A stretch of DNA of 64,000 nt from JAWSUT01 sp033549345 (GCA_033549345.1 JAWSUT010000003.1:1-64000), one strand, 5' to 3'; positions 42,404 to 51,988 are shown, numbered from the stretch's first letter. The notes: generated from the letters alone by a model not told the origin. Numbers and translations: made by a program.

Positions 42404-43415
42404 AGATGCCGGCGTGGACATCGATGCCGGTAATGAAGCCGTCCGTCTGATGAAAGCCCATGTCCGCACCACAAACCGGCCCGGAGTCCTTACCGATATC
42501 GGCGGATTTGGCGGTTTGTTTGCCCTGGACACAAAGAAGTACAGCGAACCGGTGCTGGTATCAGGGGCTGATGGTGTGGGGACAAAACTGAAAGTGGCCT
42601 TTTTGACCGGAAAGCATGATACCATCGGCCAGGATGCCGTTGCCATGTGCGTGAATGATATTGTAGTGCAGGGTGCCGAGCCTCTTTTTTTCCTGGACTA
42701 TCTTGCCGTAGGCCGGCTTGAGCCTGAAAAAGTTGCTGAAATTGTCGGGGGTGTGGCTGCCGGCTGCCGCCTGGCGGGTTGTGCCCTGATTGGCGGTGAA
42801 ACAGCAGAGATGCCCGGGTTTTATCCGGATGGTGAATACGACCTGGCCGGCTTTGCCGTGGGTGTGGTCAACAAGCCGGATATTATAGACGGTACTCAGA
42901 CAATAAAGGGGGATGCCGTAATCGGCCTGCCCTCCACCGGACTGCACAGCAACGGGTATTCACTGGCCCGCAAAGTATTTTTTGAAAAAACGGGCTGGTC
43001 TGCAGACAAAATGATCCCCGAATTTGGTAAAACTCTGGGGGAAGAGCTGCTTAATCCCACAAAGATTTATGTTCGTCCGCTGCTGGCTGTTTTAGGTAAA
43101 GTTGCCGTGCGCGGCATGGCGCATATCACTGGCGGCGGGCTGCCTGAAAACCTGCCGCGCTGCCTGCCGGAAGGCCTGGGTGCCCGCATTAACCGGAGTG
43201 CGTGGGATGTTCCGCCTGTTTTCACCTTGCTGCAGAAACTGGGGGATGTGCCGGAGCCCGATATGTTCCGCACATTTAATATGGGTATCGGGTTTGTGCT
43301 CGTGGTAGCCGGTGAGGATGCCTCGGAGGCGCTTGCCATACTGAAAGAAGCGGGTGAATCACCCGTTGTCCTGGGTGAAATAACGGGACAGGACGGGGTG
43401 CAGATTACGGATTAA
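42387..43415 (+). CDS. purM: AIR synthetase (FGAM cyclo-ligase)
   Basis: Closes the imidazole ring of FGAM. About 342 residues with AYTYKDAGVDIDAGN at the N-terminus, SGADGVGTKLK (about 56-66) and GGETAEMPGFY near 132. GTG 42387 is nine bases from GGGGGGTG and gives the family start; earlier in-frame starts (42354, 42357, 42366, 42381) lie in or ahead of this ribosome site. It overlaps purF by 17 bases, suggesting coupling. Confidence 0.94.
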   Translation: MAYTYKDAGVDIDAGNEAVRLMKAHVRTTNRPGVLTDIGGFGGLFALDTKKYSEPVLVSGADGVGTKLKVAFLTGKHDTIGQDAVAMCVNDIVVQGAEPLFFLDYLAVGRLEPEKVAEIVGGVAAGCRLAGCALIGGETAEMPGFYPDGEYDLAGFAVGVVNKPDIIDGTQTIKGDAVIGLPSTGLHSNGYSLARKVFFEKTGWSADKMIPEFGKTLGEELLNPTKIYVRPLLAVLGKVAVRGMAHITGGGLPENLPRCLPEGLGARINRSAWDVPPVFTLLQKLGDVPEPDMFRTFNMGIGFVLVVAGEDASEALAILKEAGESPVVLGEITGQDGVQITD

Positions 43416-43461
43416 TGCGGAGCAGGGAGGTGTATTAACCTCCCGGGAAGGAGGGTGATGC

Positions 43462-44073
43462 ATGAAAAAAATAGCGGTACTGGCCTCGGGCAGCGGTTCA
43501 AATCTGCAGGCCATACTGGATGCGGTTGAGAACGGCCAAATCCGTGGTGCACAGGTGGCTCTGGTGGTCAGCGACAGAAAAAATGCTTACGCCCTGGAAC
43601 GCGCCAGAGAGAAAAATGTCCCCGTCAGACATCTCAGCGCAGTAAACAGTAAAAGCCGGGAAGACTATGATCAGAATCTGGTTACATATTTGCAGGAAAA
43701 CGAAATTGACCTGGTGGTGCTGGCGGGGTTTATGCGCCTTCTTACTCCTTTCTTTGTCGGCGCCTTCAAAAACCGTATTCTCAATATCCACCCGTCGCTT
43801 CTGCCGTCATTTCCGGGCGCTCACGGGATCGAGGATGCCCTGGCGTATGGCGTGAAAGTAACAGGCTGTACAGTCCATTTTGTGGATGAAGGAATGGATA
43901 CGGGCCCCATCATTCTGCAGGGGGCTGTACCGGTCTATGACAGTGATACCACTGAGAGCCTGCACGGGCGTATTCAAAAGCTTGAGCACGGGCTTTATCC
44001 CAAGGCAATTAATCTCTGGGTACACGACAGAATTAAAATTCAGGGAAGAAGGTGTATCATTGATGACAAATAA
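43462..44073 (+). CDS. purN: Phosphoribosylglycinamide formyltransferase
   Basis: 10-formyltetrahydrofolate-dependent formylation of GAR. 203 residues: VLASGSGSNLQAI at the N-terminus, the active Asn-His-Asp set in NIHPSLLPSFPGAHG (about 104-118), and GCTVHFVDEGMDTGPII. A GGGAGGT/ACCTCCC hairpin (43425-43444) lies just before the ribosome site GAAGGAGGG and may affect its use. The stop overlaps purH by 11 bases. Confidence 0.96.
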   Translation: MKKIAVLASGSGSNLQAILDAVENGQIRGAQVALVVSDRKNAYALERAREKNVPVRHLSAVNSKSREDYDQNLVTYLQENEIDLVVLAGFMRLLTPFFVGAFKNRILNIHPSLLPSFPGAHGIEDALAYGVKVTGCTVHFVDEGMDTGPIILQGAVPVYDSDTTESLHGRIQKLEHGLYPKAINLWVHDRIKIQGRRCIIDDK

Positions 44074-45607
44074 GCTGGCTTTACTAAGTGTTTCAGACAA
44101 AACAGGTTTGGTTGACTTTGCCAAAGGCCTGGTGGAGCAGAGCTTTACCATCATTTCCACAGGTGGTACCAAAAAGGCTCTGGCCGATGCCGGCGTACCG
44201 GTCAAAAGCGTTTCTGAAATTACCGGTTTTCCGGAAATTCTTGACGGCCGCGTTAAAACCCTTCATCCGAAAATTCACGGCGGCATCCTGGCCCGCCGGG
44301 ATCTGGACACACATCTGGAGCAGATGCAGGAACATGGGATTGGCTCCATTGAACTGGTGGCCGTTAACCTGTATCCTTTTGCCCAGACTGTGGCCAAGCC
44401 CGGCGCAACACTGGAGGCAGCCATCGAAAATATTGATATCGGCGGGCCCACCATGGTACGCTCTGCAGCTAAAAACTTTAAGCATGTGGCCATTGTGGTC
44501 AATCCTGCCCGCTACGACAGTATTCTTGCGGAAATGCAAAAGGAGAACGGTGCACTGAGCGAGGCCACCCGGTTTGCTCTGGCCGTGGAAGCCTTCAGCC
44601 ACACGGCTGAATACGATGCGATGATTTCGGGCTGGCTGTACCGGAAAGTGGAAGACGCCCCGCTCTTTAGCGAAACGCTTGTACTGCCCTTTACCAAAGT
44701 GCAGGATCTGCGCTACGGTGAAAACCCGCAGCAGAAAGCCGCATTTTACCGTGAACCAAATGCCGGAGCAGGGACTGTAGCAGACGCCAAACAACTGCAC
44801 GGCAAAGAACTCTCTTTTAACAACATTAATGACCTAAACGCTGCCTGGGAGCTGGTGCAGGAATTCTCTGAGCCGGCTGCTGTGGCCGTCAAGCATGCCA
44901 ACCCCTGCGGTGTTGCTGTAGCATCAGACATTTATACTGCATACCAGGGAGCCTATGATTCGGATCCAGTTTCTATTTTTGGCGGGATTGTGGCAGTCAA
45001 CCGTACACTGGACAAAAAGACGGCCGAAAAGATGAGTCAGATCTTTTTGGAAGTGATCATTGCGCCGGAATATGAAGAAGAGGCTTTGGCTGTTTTGACA
45101 AAGAAGAAAGATGTCCGTGTTTTGCAGGCACCGATTCCCGTTAACCGGGAACAGTTTGACGTGAAGAAGGTCTCAGGCGGCCTGTTGGTGCAGGAACTCG
45201 ATAACGAGATGGTTCATTCCGCAGGCTGGGGTGCTGTGACGACCGCCAAGCCGACGCTGCAGCAGATACAGGATATGATGTTTGGCATGAAAGTGGTCAA
45301 GCATGTTAAATCCAATGCCATTGTGCTCGTTAAAAACGGACAGACAATCGGCATCGGCGCCGGACAGATGAACCGTGTCGGAGCCGCCCGTATTGCCATT
45401 GAACAGGCCGGTGAGAAGGCAAAGGACAGTGTACTGGCTTCTGACGCGTTTTTCCCGTTCCGTGATACAGTTGACGAGGCAGCCAAAGCGGGAGTGAAAG
45501 GTATTGTTCAGCCCGGCGGTTCACTGAAAGACCAGGAATCAACACAGGCCTGTAACGAACACGGGATTGCCATGATGATGACCGGTGTGCGTTATTTTAA
45601 GCATTAA
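44063..45607 (+). CDS. purH: Bifunctional AICAR transformylase / IMP cyclohydrolase
   Basis: Last two steps to IMP. 514 residues: an MGS-like IMP cyclohydrolase domain (1-195) with SVSDKTGLVDFAKGL and KTLHPKIHGGIL, and an AICAR transformylase domain from about 200 with LRYGENPQQKAAFY and the catalytic lysine-histidine region VAVKHANPCGVA. The ATG at 44063 overlaps the purN stop; a longer open frame upstream is only the shadow of purN. Confidence 0.97.
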   Translation: MTNKLALLSVSDKTGLVDFAKGLVEQSFTIISTGGTKKALADAGVPVKSVSEITGFPEILDGRVKTLHPKIHGGILARRDLDTHLEQMQEHGIGSIELVAVNLYPFAQTVAKPGATLEAAIENIDIGGPTMVRSAAKNFKHVAIVVNPARYDSILAEMQKENGALSEATRFALAVEAFSHTAEYDAMISGWLYRKVEDAPLFSETLVLPFTKVQDLRYGENPQQKAAFYREPNAGAGTVADAKQLHGKELSFNNINDLNAAWELVQEFSEPAAVAVKHANPCGVAVASDIYTAYQGAYDSDPVSIFGGIVAVNRTLDKKTAEKMSQIFLEVIIAPEYEEEALAVLTKKKDVRVLQAPIPVNREQFDVKKVSGGLLVQELDNEMVHSAGWGAVTTAKPTLQQIQDMMFGMKVVKHVKSNAIVLVKNGQTIGIGAGQMNRVGAARIAIEQAGEKAKDSVLASDAFFPFRDTVDEAAKAGVKGIVQPGGSLKDQESTQACNEHGIAMMMTGVRYFKH

Positions 45608-45624
45608 ACTGGGGAGGATTTGAG

Positions 45625-46902
45625 ATGCGAATACTGGTTGTGGGAAGCGGCGGGCGTGAACATACATTAACCTGGAAGCTGATGCAGAGCCCCCGTGTTC
45701 AGAAAGTATACTGTGCCCCCGGTAATGCCGGCATTGCCACAATAGCCGAGTGCGTTGATCTTGCCGTGGATAATATCCAGGGTCTGGTGAGTTTTGCCCT
45801 GGAACATGAAATTGAGCTGACAGTAGTCGGTCCGGAAGCGCCGCTGACAGCCGGTATTGTGGATGCTTTTACAGCGGCCGGGCTCCAGGCATTCGGTCCC
45901 GATAAGGCGGCCGCGCAGCTGGAAGGGAGCAAAGTTTTTGCCAAATCAATTATGGAAAAATACCAAATTCCCACAGCGGAGAGCCGGACATTTACTTCAG
46001 CAGAAAAGGCATTGGCTTACCTGAGAGAGAAAGGTGCGCCCATTGTGGTCAAAGCCGATGGCCTCGCGGCAGGAAAAGGCGTTGTGGTGGCCCAGACAAC
46101 GGCTGAGGCCGAGGAGGCCGTGCAGCGGATTATGATTAAGAAAGAATTTGGAGAAGCCGGCAGCCGCCTGATCGTCGAAGAATTCCTGTCAGGAGAAGAA
46201 GTCAGCGTACTGGCTTTTACCGACGGCAATACAGTCATTCCCATGGTGTCATCCCAGGACCATAAAGCCGCCTATGACGGAGACGCCGGCCCCAATACCG
46301 GCGGGATGGGCGCATATTCACCCGCACCTGTGCTGACGCCCGCACTGCTGGCACAGGTGGAAGAGCAAATCCTGCGGCCCACCATTGCGGGCTTGCGTTC
46401 GGAAGGGATTGTCTACAAAGGTGTGCTTTATGCCGGCCTGATGATTACAGCAGATGGCCCCAAGGTCTTAGAATATAATGTGCGCTTTGGCGACCCGGAA
46501 TGCCAGGCGGTTCTGCCGCGTTTAAAGACCGATTTACTTCCCATTATGCTCGATGTCACCAGTCGTTGCCTGCACGACACCGAAATTGAGTGGCACGATA
46601 ATCATACAGCCTGTGTGGTCATGGCTTCAGGAGGTTATCCGGGTTCCTACGACAAAGGGAAGCCCATCAGCGGTCTCAAAGACGCCGCCGACATGGAAGA
46701 TGTGTATGTCTTTCATGCCGGTACCGTCGAAAAAGGCGGTAAAACAGTCACTGCCGGCGGACGCGTCCTTGGCGTCACCGCCTGGGGGAACACACTAAGC
46801 AGTGCACTGGATAAGGCGTACGCTGCGGTGGAGAAAATATCATTTGCCGGCGCTCAGTACAGAACCGATATCGGTCAAAAGGCATTGCAAAGAAAAGAGT
46901 AG
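45625..46902 (+). CDS. purD: Phosphoribosylamine-glycine ligase
   Basis: GAR synthetase, ATP-grasp fold, 425 residues. VVGSGGREHTLTWKL at 4-18, APIVVKADGLAAGKGVVVA (about 136-154), GPNTGGMGAYSPAPV around 222 and RFGDPECQAVLPRL near 288. ATG 45625 follows GGGGAGG. It is the last purine gene; a strong terminator follows. Confidence 0.97.
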   Translation: MRILVVGSGGREHTLTWKLMQSPRVQKVYCAPGNAGIATIAECVDLAVDNIQGLVSFALEHEIELTVVGPEAPLTAGIVDAFTAAGLQAFGPDKAAAQLEGSKVFAKSIMEKYQIPTAESRTFTSAEKALAYLREKGAPIVVKADGLAAGKGVVVAQTTAEAEEAVQRIMIKKEFGEAGSRLIVEEFLSGEEVSVLAFTDGNTVIPMVSSQDHKAAYDGDAGPNTGGMGAYSPAPVLTPALLAQVEEQILRPTIAGLRSEGIVYKGVLYAGLMITADGPKVLEYNVRFGDPECQAVLPRLKTDLLPIMLDVTSRCLHDTEIEWHDNHTACVVMASGGYPGSYDKGKPISGLKDAADMEDVYVFHAGTVEKGGKTVTAGGRVLGVTAWGNTLSSALDKAYAAVEKISFAGAQYRTDIGQKALQRKE

Positions 46903-46907
46903 ACAAC

Positions 46908-46945
46908 AAAGAGCATCCCTATAATTTGGGATGCTCTTTGGTTTG
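46908..46945 (+). terminator. Terminator of the purine operon
   Basis: AAAGAGCATCCC and GGGATGCTCTTT form a perfect 12-bp stem over eight bases, followed by GGTTTGG and later T runs. Confidence 0.85.
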
Positions 46946-47010
46946 GCGTAGTTTTTCTTGTTTTGGCATATTTCCACAGCAGACAAATATTATACCTTTG
47001 TGGAGAATTA

Positions 47011-47024
47011 TTAACAGCTGTTAA
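47011..47024. promoter_or_regulatory. 14-bp perfect palindrome before the GerMN gene
   Basis: TTAACAGCTGTTAA is self-complementary over 14 bases, 92 bases upstream of the GerMN lipoprotein start. It may be an operator; no promoter boxes could be assigned with confidence. Confidence 0.3.
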
Positions 47025-47116
47025 GAGAAACTCATCACAGCTTCAACGCTGTTTAACATTGTCAGCATACACTTAAAGTGCAGGTAAAAATACATTGAAA
47101 ATGAGGGGGTCCCAAA

Positions 47117-47650
47117 ATGAAGAAGTGGTTTATTCTAATGCTGGTTTTGTCCCTTACGGTGGTATTGATGGTGGGATGCACATCAAACACCGCCCCGCAG
47201 CAGCGTCCCCAGGATCAGCAGTCCGAGCCCGGTGAAAGTAAAGAAATGACATTCACGCTATACTACGGTGACAAAGAAATAATGGAACTCATTGCCGAGG
47301 AGCGGACAGTCAGCGTCCCGGCCGAAAAAGACCCGCTGCAGGCAGCGGTGGAAGAACTGGCAAACGAGCCGGTCTCGCCGGAAGCCGTGGTTCTGATGCC
47401 GCTGGAGACAGAAATCCTGGGAGTTAGCGTAGCGGACGGCATAATCACCATTGATTTTAACGAGAAACTGCGTGACAATTTCTACGGTGGGTCTTCCAGC
47501 GAAGATTTCCTGATCAGAAGCATCGTTGACACCGTCACCAGCCTCGAGGGCTATAACGACCATAAAGTCGCTTTTCTCATCAATGGCGAGCAATTTGAAA
47601 CCATTGGCGGTCATATCTCCGCCGAAGAACTCTTCGAACGCAGCCAATAA
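47117..47650 (+). CDS. GerMN-domain lipoprotein
   Basis: 177 residues. A signal peptide ends in the lipobox LMVGC with the lipidated cysteine C21, followed by a Pro/Gln/Ser linker (about 22-40) and one GerMN (sporulation/germination) domain from about 44, with TLYYGD, LQAAVEELANEP, GIITIDFNEKLRDNF, and TVTSLEGYNDHKVAFLINGE. Anchored on the outer face of the membrane. GerM proteins act in spore envelope assembly, but single-GerMN lipoproteins also occur without sporulation roles. No neighbour points to sporulation. Confidence 0.88.
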   Translation: MKKWFILMLVLSLTVVLMVGCTSNTAPQQRPQDQQSEPGESKEMTFTLYYGDKEIMELIAEERTVSVPAEKDPLQAAVEELANEPVSPEAVVLMPLETEILGVSVADGIITIDFNEKLRDNFYGGSSSEDFLIRSIVDTVTSLEGYNDHKVAFLINGEQFETIGGHISAEELFERSQ

Positions 47651-47689
47651 TCTGGAACTATATCTCTCACTCACCAAATAAATGAAAAA

Positions 47690-47723
47690 CAAAGGGAGCC
47701 TGATTAGAGGCTCCCTTTGTTTT
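47690..47723. terminator. Bidirectional terminator after the GerMN gene
   Basis: CAAAGGGAGCC and GGCTCCCTTTG pair over 11 bases around an eight-base loop, with TTTT following on the plus strand. It lies between converging genes. Confidence 0.85.
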
Positions 47724-47743
47724 AGACCGTTAGGTTAAGAAGG

Positions 47744-48325
47744 TTAAACCTGACTCCAGGGCCAGAGGATGCGGAAACTGATGATGAAGATAACTGTAAT
47801 GGCCAGGGAGACGGTGGAGCGGAAGAAGGAAAGGTTTTGGCTGGCCATGACTGCGTAGATAAGTGTCCCTGCACCCCAGGCAAGCCCGAGTGCTCCCAAA
47901 AGGAGAGCGGGAAGACCAAAGTGTCCGCTGGTGTAGAGGAAAGTCATCGGGATGCCCAGCCAAAACGGGACCATGGCCGCTCCTGTATGGAGATAGACCG
48001 GAAAGAATGAATTTGTGCCTTTGAGGCCTCTGCTCATGGCCCAGAGGAGCAGGGAGAAGCCTGCATGAGCCAGAAAGATTTGTGCTGTTGCTGCAACGAT
48101 CAGCATAAAGTATACTGCAATACCAATCGCGGGACTTTGAAAGCCACCGGGCTGTTCAGTGCGCAGAAGAACGGAGGCGTTATAAATATATGCGCTGCCA
48201 AAAGCAAGACCGAGAAACAGCAGATTGAGAAAAGCCGTTTTAAACAGACGGCCGCTTTCGGCCAGCTCCCGGTGGATGCCCGGGTCGAGAGTAAGGATGC
48301 GTCTGAGGCTGTATAGGTAGGACAA
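47744..48325 (-). CDS. Yip1-like membrane protein
   Basis: 193 residues with five membrane helices, at about 28-50, 67-95, 110-131, 135-157 and 170-190, and a short N-terminal cytosolic stretch (MSYLYSLRRILTLDPGIHREL). Overall shape and the helix pattern resemble bacterial Yip1-domain proteins, but similarity is weak by eye. Function unknown. Start at 48325 has GGAGCC upstream. It lies downstream of the symporter gene on the same strand, separated by a terminator. Confidence 0.65.
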   Translation of the reverse strand: MSYLYSLRRILTLDPGIHRELAESGRLFKTAFLNLLFLGLAFGSAYIYNASVLLRTEQPGGFQSPAIGIAVYFMLIVAATAQIFLAHAGFSLLLWAMSRGLKGTNSFFPVYLHTGAAMVPFWLGIPMTFLYTSGHFGLPALLLGALGLAWGAGTLIYAVMASQNLSFFRSTVSLAITVIFIISFRILWPWSQV

Positions 48326-48380
48326 GTGTCAGGCTCCTTTCAAAGCGAATCTAATCTATTATACCCTGTTATCATCCAAA

Positions 48381-48405
48381 GGAAAAGGGGCGGATATTCC
48401 GCCCC
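48381..48405 (-). terminator. Terminator of the symporter operon (minus strand)
   Basis: GGGGCGGA, a TAT loop and TCCGCCCC (48387-48405) make an 8-bp GC stem, followed by TTTTCC when read on the minus strand. Confidence 0.8.
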
Positions 48406-48412
48406 TGAAGTT

Positions 48413-50053
48413 CTACCAGGGCATCAGACCCCAGATGGAGATAAAGATGCAGACAACGCCTACCAGGGCTGCCCAGCCGTTACCGGCGTAGCGGCTCTCA
48501 TCATAGTCGGGCCAACCGTGGATTCGGTCTACAAACCGCTTGTCTTTCTCTGTTGGATTGAACCCTTCCAGACTGGGGATACGGTTGAAAAGCAGTGACA
48601 GGAAGATGAACAGCGCAAAGGCCAGAGGAACGGTAAACAGTGCACCGGACATTCCCAGATTAGCAGTCAACCCTTCGCCCAGGACAATGTTAGGCATGAC
48701 GTAAGGCGAGACGATAATGAACAGGAACCCGCAAACTATCGAAGAGATCATGCCGGCCAGTTTGTTGGCTTCTTTCCACCAGACACCAAGAAGAATCATG
48801 GGTGTAACGGCGCTGCCGCAGATACCAAAGGCCCAGAGAATACTTGTAACCAAAAACTGCGGCGGGCTGTAGGCCAGAATAACACTGAGAACACCGGCAA
48901 TAAAGAGCACGGCATAGCCGATATTCATTTTCTTCTTGTCATCCATATCGGGCCTGAAGATACCCAGAATATCCTGGGCTGTCAGGGCGCCGATGGCCAG
49001 CAGGTTACCGTTTAAGGTAGACAGACCGGCTGCGATGGCCCCTGCAATAACAATGGCGGTAACCCATTCAGGGTTATAATACACGTTTAGAATCATTGTA
49101 ATCTTATCCGCATCGGCCGGAGAAATAACTGTGCCGGTAGTAGCGGTAAAGAAGTTCCCTGCAAAGCCCATGGTGTAGGTAGCGGAGAAAAGAAGACCCA
49201 GGAACACGGAGAACCAGACCACGGCCCAGCGGGCGCTTTTTAAACTGGGAGCGGTGAAGACGCGCATAGCCAGGTGGGGCAGGCCGATAGGCCCGAGAGT
49301 AAAGGCCGGAATCAGCGCGAAATACCATTTAAAGCTGTATGTGGGATCAAAGAATGTGGGAACAGCCGCTATCATGGACTGAACCATATCACCGTATGCC
49401 AGCGGCGGGAACCACCAGCCTGTGGAGCCCATTTGTTTCATAATCGCACCAAGCGGCACAATAAACGCCAGAGTCATAATAACCATCTGGAAGGCGGCGT
49501 TATACGAAGCGCCGTACATCCCACCGATTGTGACATAGCCGACAATGATCAGGCCGCCGATAAACAGGGCGGTAACATACGGGAAGCCAAAAAGCATTTC
49601 AAACGCTTTGGCCAGCCCAATCATTTGCCCCAGGGCATACATCAGCATAATCAGAATCATCCAGCAGGCCACAATCACTGTGGCAGTATTGCCGTAGCGT
49701 TCACGGATAAATGTTGCCGGAGTGTAGGCCTGCATCCGGCGCAGACTTGTACCGTAGAGCAGAGTAATCAGCGGAATGGAAAGAATCCACTGAATCCAGA
49801 GATAAACAAAAGGTACCTGAAGAGCAAGAATAAGTGAGGTGACACCCATAAAAGTTGCAAGGCTGGCCCAGGTGGATGCCATGCCAAGGCCGTTGGTTGC
49901 GGAACCGATGGTACGCCCGGCCACGTAAAGGTCGGAGACGTCGGTGGTTTTACGCTGTGACCACCAACCGACAAAGTAGAAGAGTGCGAAACAGAGGATT
50001 ACGACAGCCAGGCCAAGGAACGTATTATCAATTGCCCATGTTACTTCCTGCAT
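48413..50053 (-). CDS. Sodium:solute symporter (SSS family, ActP-like large subunit)
   Basis: 546 residues and about 13 membrane helices of the solute:sodium symporter fold. Early parts are VSDLYVAGRTIGSATNGLGM (about 39-58) and ATWASLATFMG-like helix 1-2, GGMYGASYNAAFQ near 168 and GAIAAGLSTLNGNLLAIG around 340, with the Ser/Thr sodium-site pattern. ActP-like members carry acetate, propionate or other short acids. It is translated directly after a small two-helix protein and is divergent from the acyl-CoA operon, so import of a short fatty acid such as butyrate or isobutyrate is a reasonable inference. Confidence 0.88.
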   Translation of the reverse strand: MQEVTWAIDNTFLGLAVVILCFALFYFVGWWSQRKTTDVSDLYVAGRTIGSATNGLGMASTWASLATFMGVTSLILALQVPFVYLWIQWILSIPLITLLYGTSLRRMQAYTPATFIRERYGNTATVIVACWMILIMLMYALGQMIGLAKAFEMLFGFPYVTALFIGGLIIVGYVTIGGMYGASYNAAFQMVIMTLAFIVPLGAIMKQMGSTGWWFPPLAYGDMVQSMIAAVPTFFDPTYSFKWYFALIPAFTLGPIGLPHLAMRVFTAPSLKSARWAVVWFSVFLGLLFSATYTMGFAGNFFTATTGTVISPADADKITMILNVYYNPEWVTAIVIAGAIAAGLSTLNGNLLAIGALTAQDILGIFRPDMDDKKKMNIGYAVLFIAGVLSVILAYSPPQFLVTSILWAFGICGSAVTPMILLGVWWKEANKLAGMISSIVCGFLFIIVSPYVMPNIVLGEGLTANLGMSGALFTVPLAFALFIFLSLLFNRIPSLEGFNPTEKDKRFVDRIHGWPDYDESRYAGNGWAALVGVVCIFISIWGLMPW

Positions 50054-50335
50054 TTACTTCTCCTCCTTTGCGGCAGCGGTTTCATTGTATTGAGCGGTAT
50101 ATGCATCAAGTTCATCATCGAGCTTATTACAGTAGTATGCCATCAGCCAGGAGACGCCTGCTACACCGAACCAACCCAAAAGAATGGGGATGATGTAGTG
50201 GATTGGGAACCCCCACAGAGTGCCCTGCTGCAAAGACGGGAATGCCACAAAGATTGAAGCGGAATGACCCATCAACATAAGTACAACAGTAAAAACAATA
50301 GTCAGCATTAATTCCTTTTTATACAGTTTGTTCAA
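50054..50335 (-). CDS. Small two-helix companion subunit of the symporter
   Basis: 93 residues with two membrane helices (about 10-32 and 45-67) and an acidic, Ala/Glu-rich tail ending AAAKEEK. In size and place it matches the small DUF485/DUF4212-type proteins paired with SSS transporters, though the sequence is not a clear member of either. TTG start at 50335 follows AAGGGAGGAAA on the minus strand; the stop touches the ATG of the large subunit. Confidence 0.75.
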   Translation of the reverse strand: MNKLYKKELMLTIVFTVVLMLMGHSASIFVAFPSLQQGTLWGFPIHYIIPILLGWFGVAGVSWLMAYYCNKLDDELDAYTAQYNETAAAKEEK

Positions 50336-50587
50336 AAAAATTTCCTCCCTTCATTTAGTAACACAATGAATTTTTATGATGAATTTTCTAGTGTAGCAGG
50401 CCCACTGTCACCTCCTATTTGTTTTATAAATTAAAACATTTTAAATATTTAGAAAACTCAGTTTCAAAAAAAAAGAATAATCAGGCAGGATTTTTTTCTG
50501 CACAGTCGAAGATATATTTTAACGGACTTTGATGCTCAGGTACATACTACTAAATGTAAAACTACATCGCTTAATCATTTCCCATTT

Positions 50588-50635
50588 TATGCGAAAATGC
50601 ATAGTTTGACAAGCCCCATAGTTTAAATATTTGCA
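50588..50635. promoter_or_regulatory. Regulatory region between symporter and acyl-CoA operon
   Basis: The AT-rich divergent spacer 50336-50765 contains TATGC-N6-GCATA at 50588-50603, the direct repeat CATAGTTT at 50600-50607 and 50617-50624, and a TTGACA at 50606-50611 within it. No well-spaced -10 follows the TTGACA. The repeats would let one regulator control both directions. The rest of the spacer shows only A/T tracts. Confidence 0.4.
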
Positions 50636-50765
50636 AAATTTTTTTTATTAAATATATTCCAATACAACTTTTTCCCCGAAAATAAAGCACTTTGCAACAT
50701 TTTTCGAGGGACACCGGCATGTATCGAAAACAACCAGAACATCAGAAAACAGGAGAGGTGAGAGT

Positions 50766-51950
50766 ATGAAAGAAACGGTTATTGTAAGTTTTGCAAGAAC
50801 GCCTTTTGGGGCCTTTTTGGGTTCCTTAAAGGACACCCCTGCAGTGGATTTGGGCTCTCTGGCTATTCGGGAAGCTGTCTCCCGGGCCGGAATCGACGGT
50901 GGAGCCATTGATTATGTCTTTATGGGAATGGTCGTTCAGGCCGGTGCGGGACAGATTCCTTCCCGTCAGGCTACAATTAAGGCCGGTCTGCCGGTTGAAG
51001 TTCCATCCGACACCATCGGTAAAGTCTGCGCCTCCAGCCTGCGGGCCGTGAACCTGGGTGATAGCCTGATTCGCGCCGGAGATGCTGAAATTATTTTGGC
51101 AGGCGGCATGGAAAATATGTCTGCCGCCCCGTATCTGCTGGAAAAGGCCCGCACGGGTTACCGGATGGGCAACGGCAAACTGATTGACTCTATGGTGAAT
51201 GATGGCCTCTGGTGCGCCATTCACGATGTACACATGGGTGTTCACGGCGGGGATGTTGCTGAAGAGTTTGGCATTGGCCGCGAACCGCAGGACGAGTGGG
51301 CACTGCGGAGCCACCAGTTGGCCACAAAGGCGATACAAGAAGGTAAACTCAAAGATGAGATTTTCCCTGTAAGTATACCGCAAAGAAAGGGCGACCCCGT
51401 CAGCTTTGACACTGACGAGCTGCCCCGCGCCAATGCCAGTCTGGAAGCGCTGGCCAAGCTGCAGCCGGTGTTTAAAAAAGGCGCCTGCGTCACCGCCGGT
51501 AATGCACCGCCAATCTCCGACGGCGCCTCAGCCCTTGTCCTTATGTCCCGGGAAAAGGCCGAAGAGTTAGGTGTGAAACCTCTGGCCAGTATCGTTTCCC
51601 AGGGTGCAGCATCAGCGCCCGCACCGTATATTGCCACCGTACCCGCACTGGCCGGGAAAAAAGCCCTGGAAAAAGCCGGCATGACCGCCGATCAGCTCGA
51701 TCTTATTGAAGTAAATGAAGCGTTTGCAGCTGTGGCACTGACATCGATTCAGCTTGGTAAGTGGAATCCGGAGATTGTCAATGTGAACGGCGGAGCCATT
51801 GCTTTTGGCCATCCCATTGGTGCCAGCGGCGGACGTATTTTGATGACCCTGCTCTCTGAGATGCAGCGCCGTGATGCACGCTACGGCATGGCGACCATCT
51901 GCAGCGGAGCGGCACAGGGCGAAGCAACAATCATAAAATTAGAGAGTTAG
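50766..51950 (+). CDS. atoB: Acetyl-CoA C-acetyltransferase (thiolase)
   Basis: Cleaves acetoacetyl-CoA to two acetyl-CoA, or the reverse. 394 residues. Nucleophile cysteine about 88 in GKVCASSLRAVN, then NEAFAA, GHPIGASGGR with the active histidine near 350, and the second cysteine in ATICSGAAQGEA near 380. ATG 50766 follows ACAGGAGAGG. It is the first gene of a plus-strand operon that supplies every enzyme from butyryl-CoA to acetyl-CoA. Confidence 0.95.
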   Translation: MKETVIVSFARTPFGAFLGSLKDTPAVDLGSLAIREAVSRAGIDGGAIDYVFMGMVVQAGAGQIPSRQATIKAGLPVEVPSDTIGKVCASSLRAVNLGDSLIRAGDAEIILAGGMENMSAAPYLLEKARTGYRMGNGKLIDSMVNDGLWCAIHDVHMGVHGGDVAEEFGIGREPQDEWALRSHQLATKAIQEGKLKDEIFPVSIPQRKGDPVSFDTDELPRANASLEALAKLQPVFKKGACVTAGNAPPISDGASALVLMSREKAEELGVKPLASIVSQGAASAPAPYIATVPALAGKKALEKAGMTADQLDLIEVNEAFAAVALTSIQLGKWNPEIVNVNGGAIAFGHPIGASGGRILMTLLSEMQRRDARYGMATICSGAAQGEATIIKLES

Positions 51951-51988
51951 GCATACTTATAAAACTTAGAAAAGGGGAGGATGTATGA

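Noticed and set aside
50680..50700. Possible sigma-54 promoter (GCACTTTGC) before the thiolase gene
   Set aside because: The -24 GG element is missing and the spacing between GCAC and TTGC is too short.
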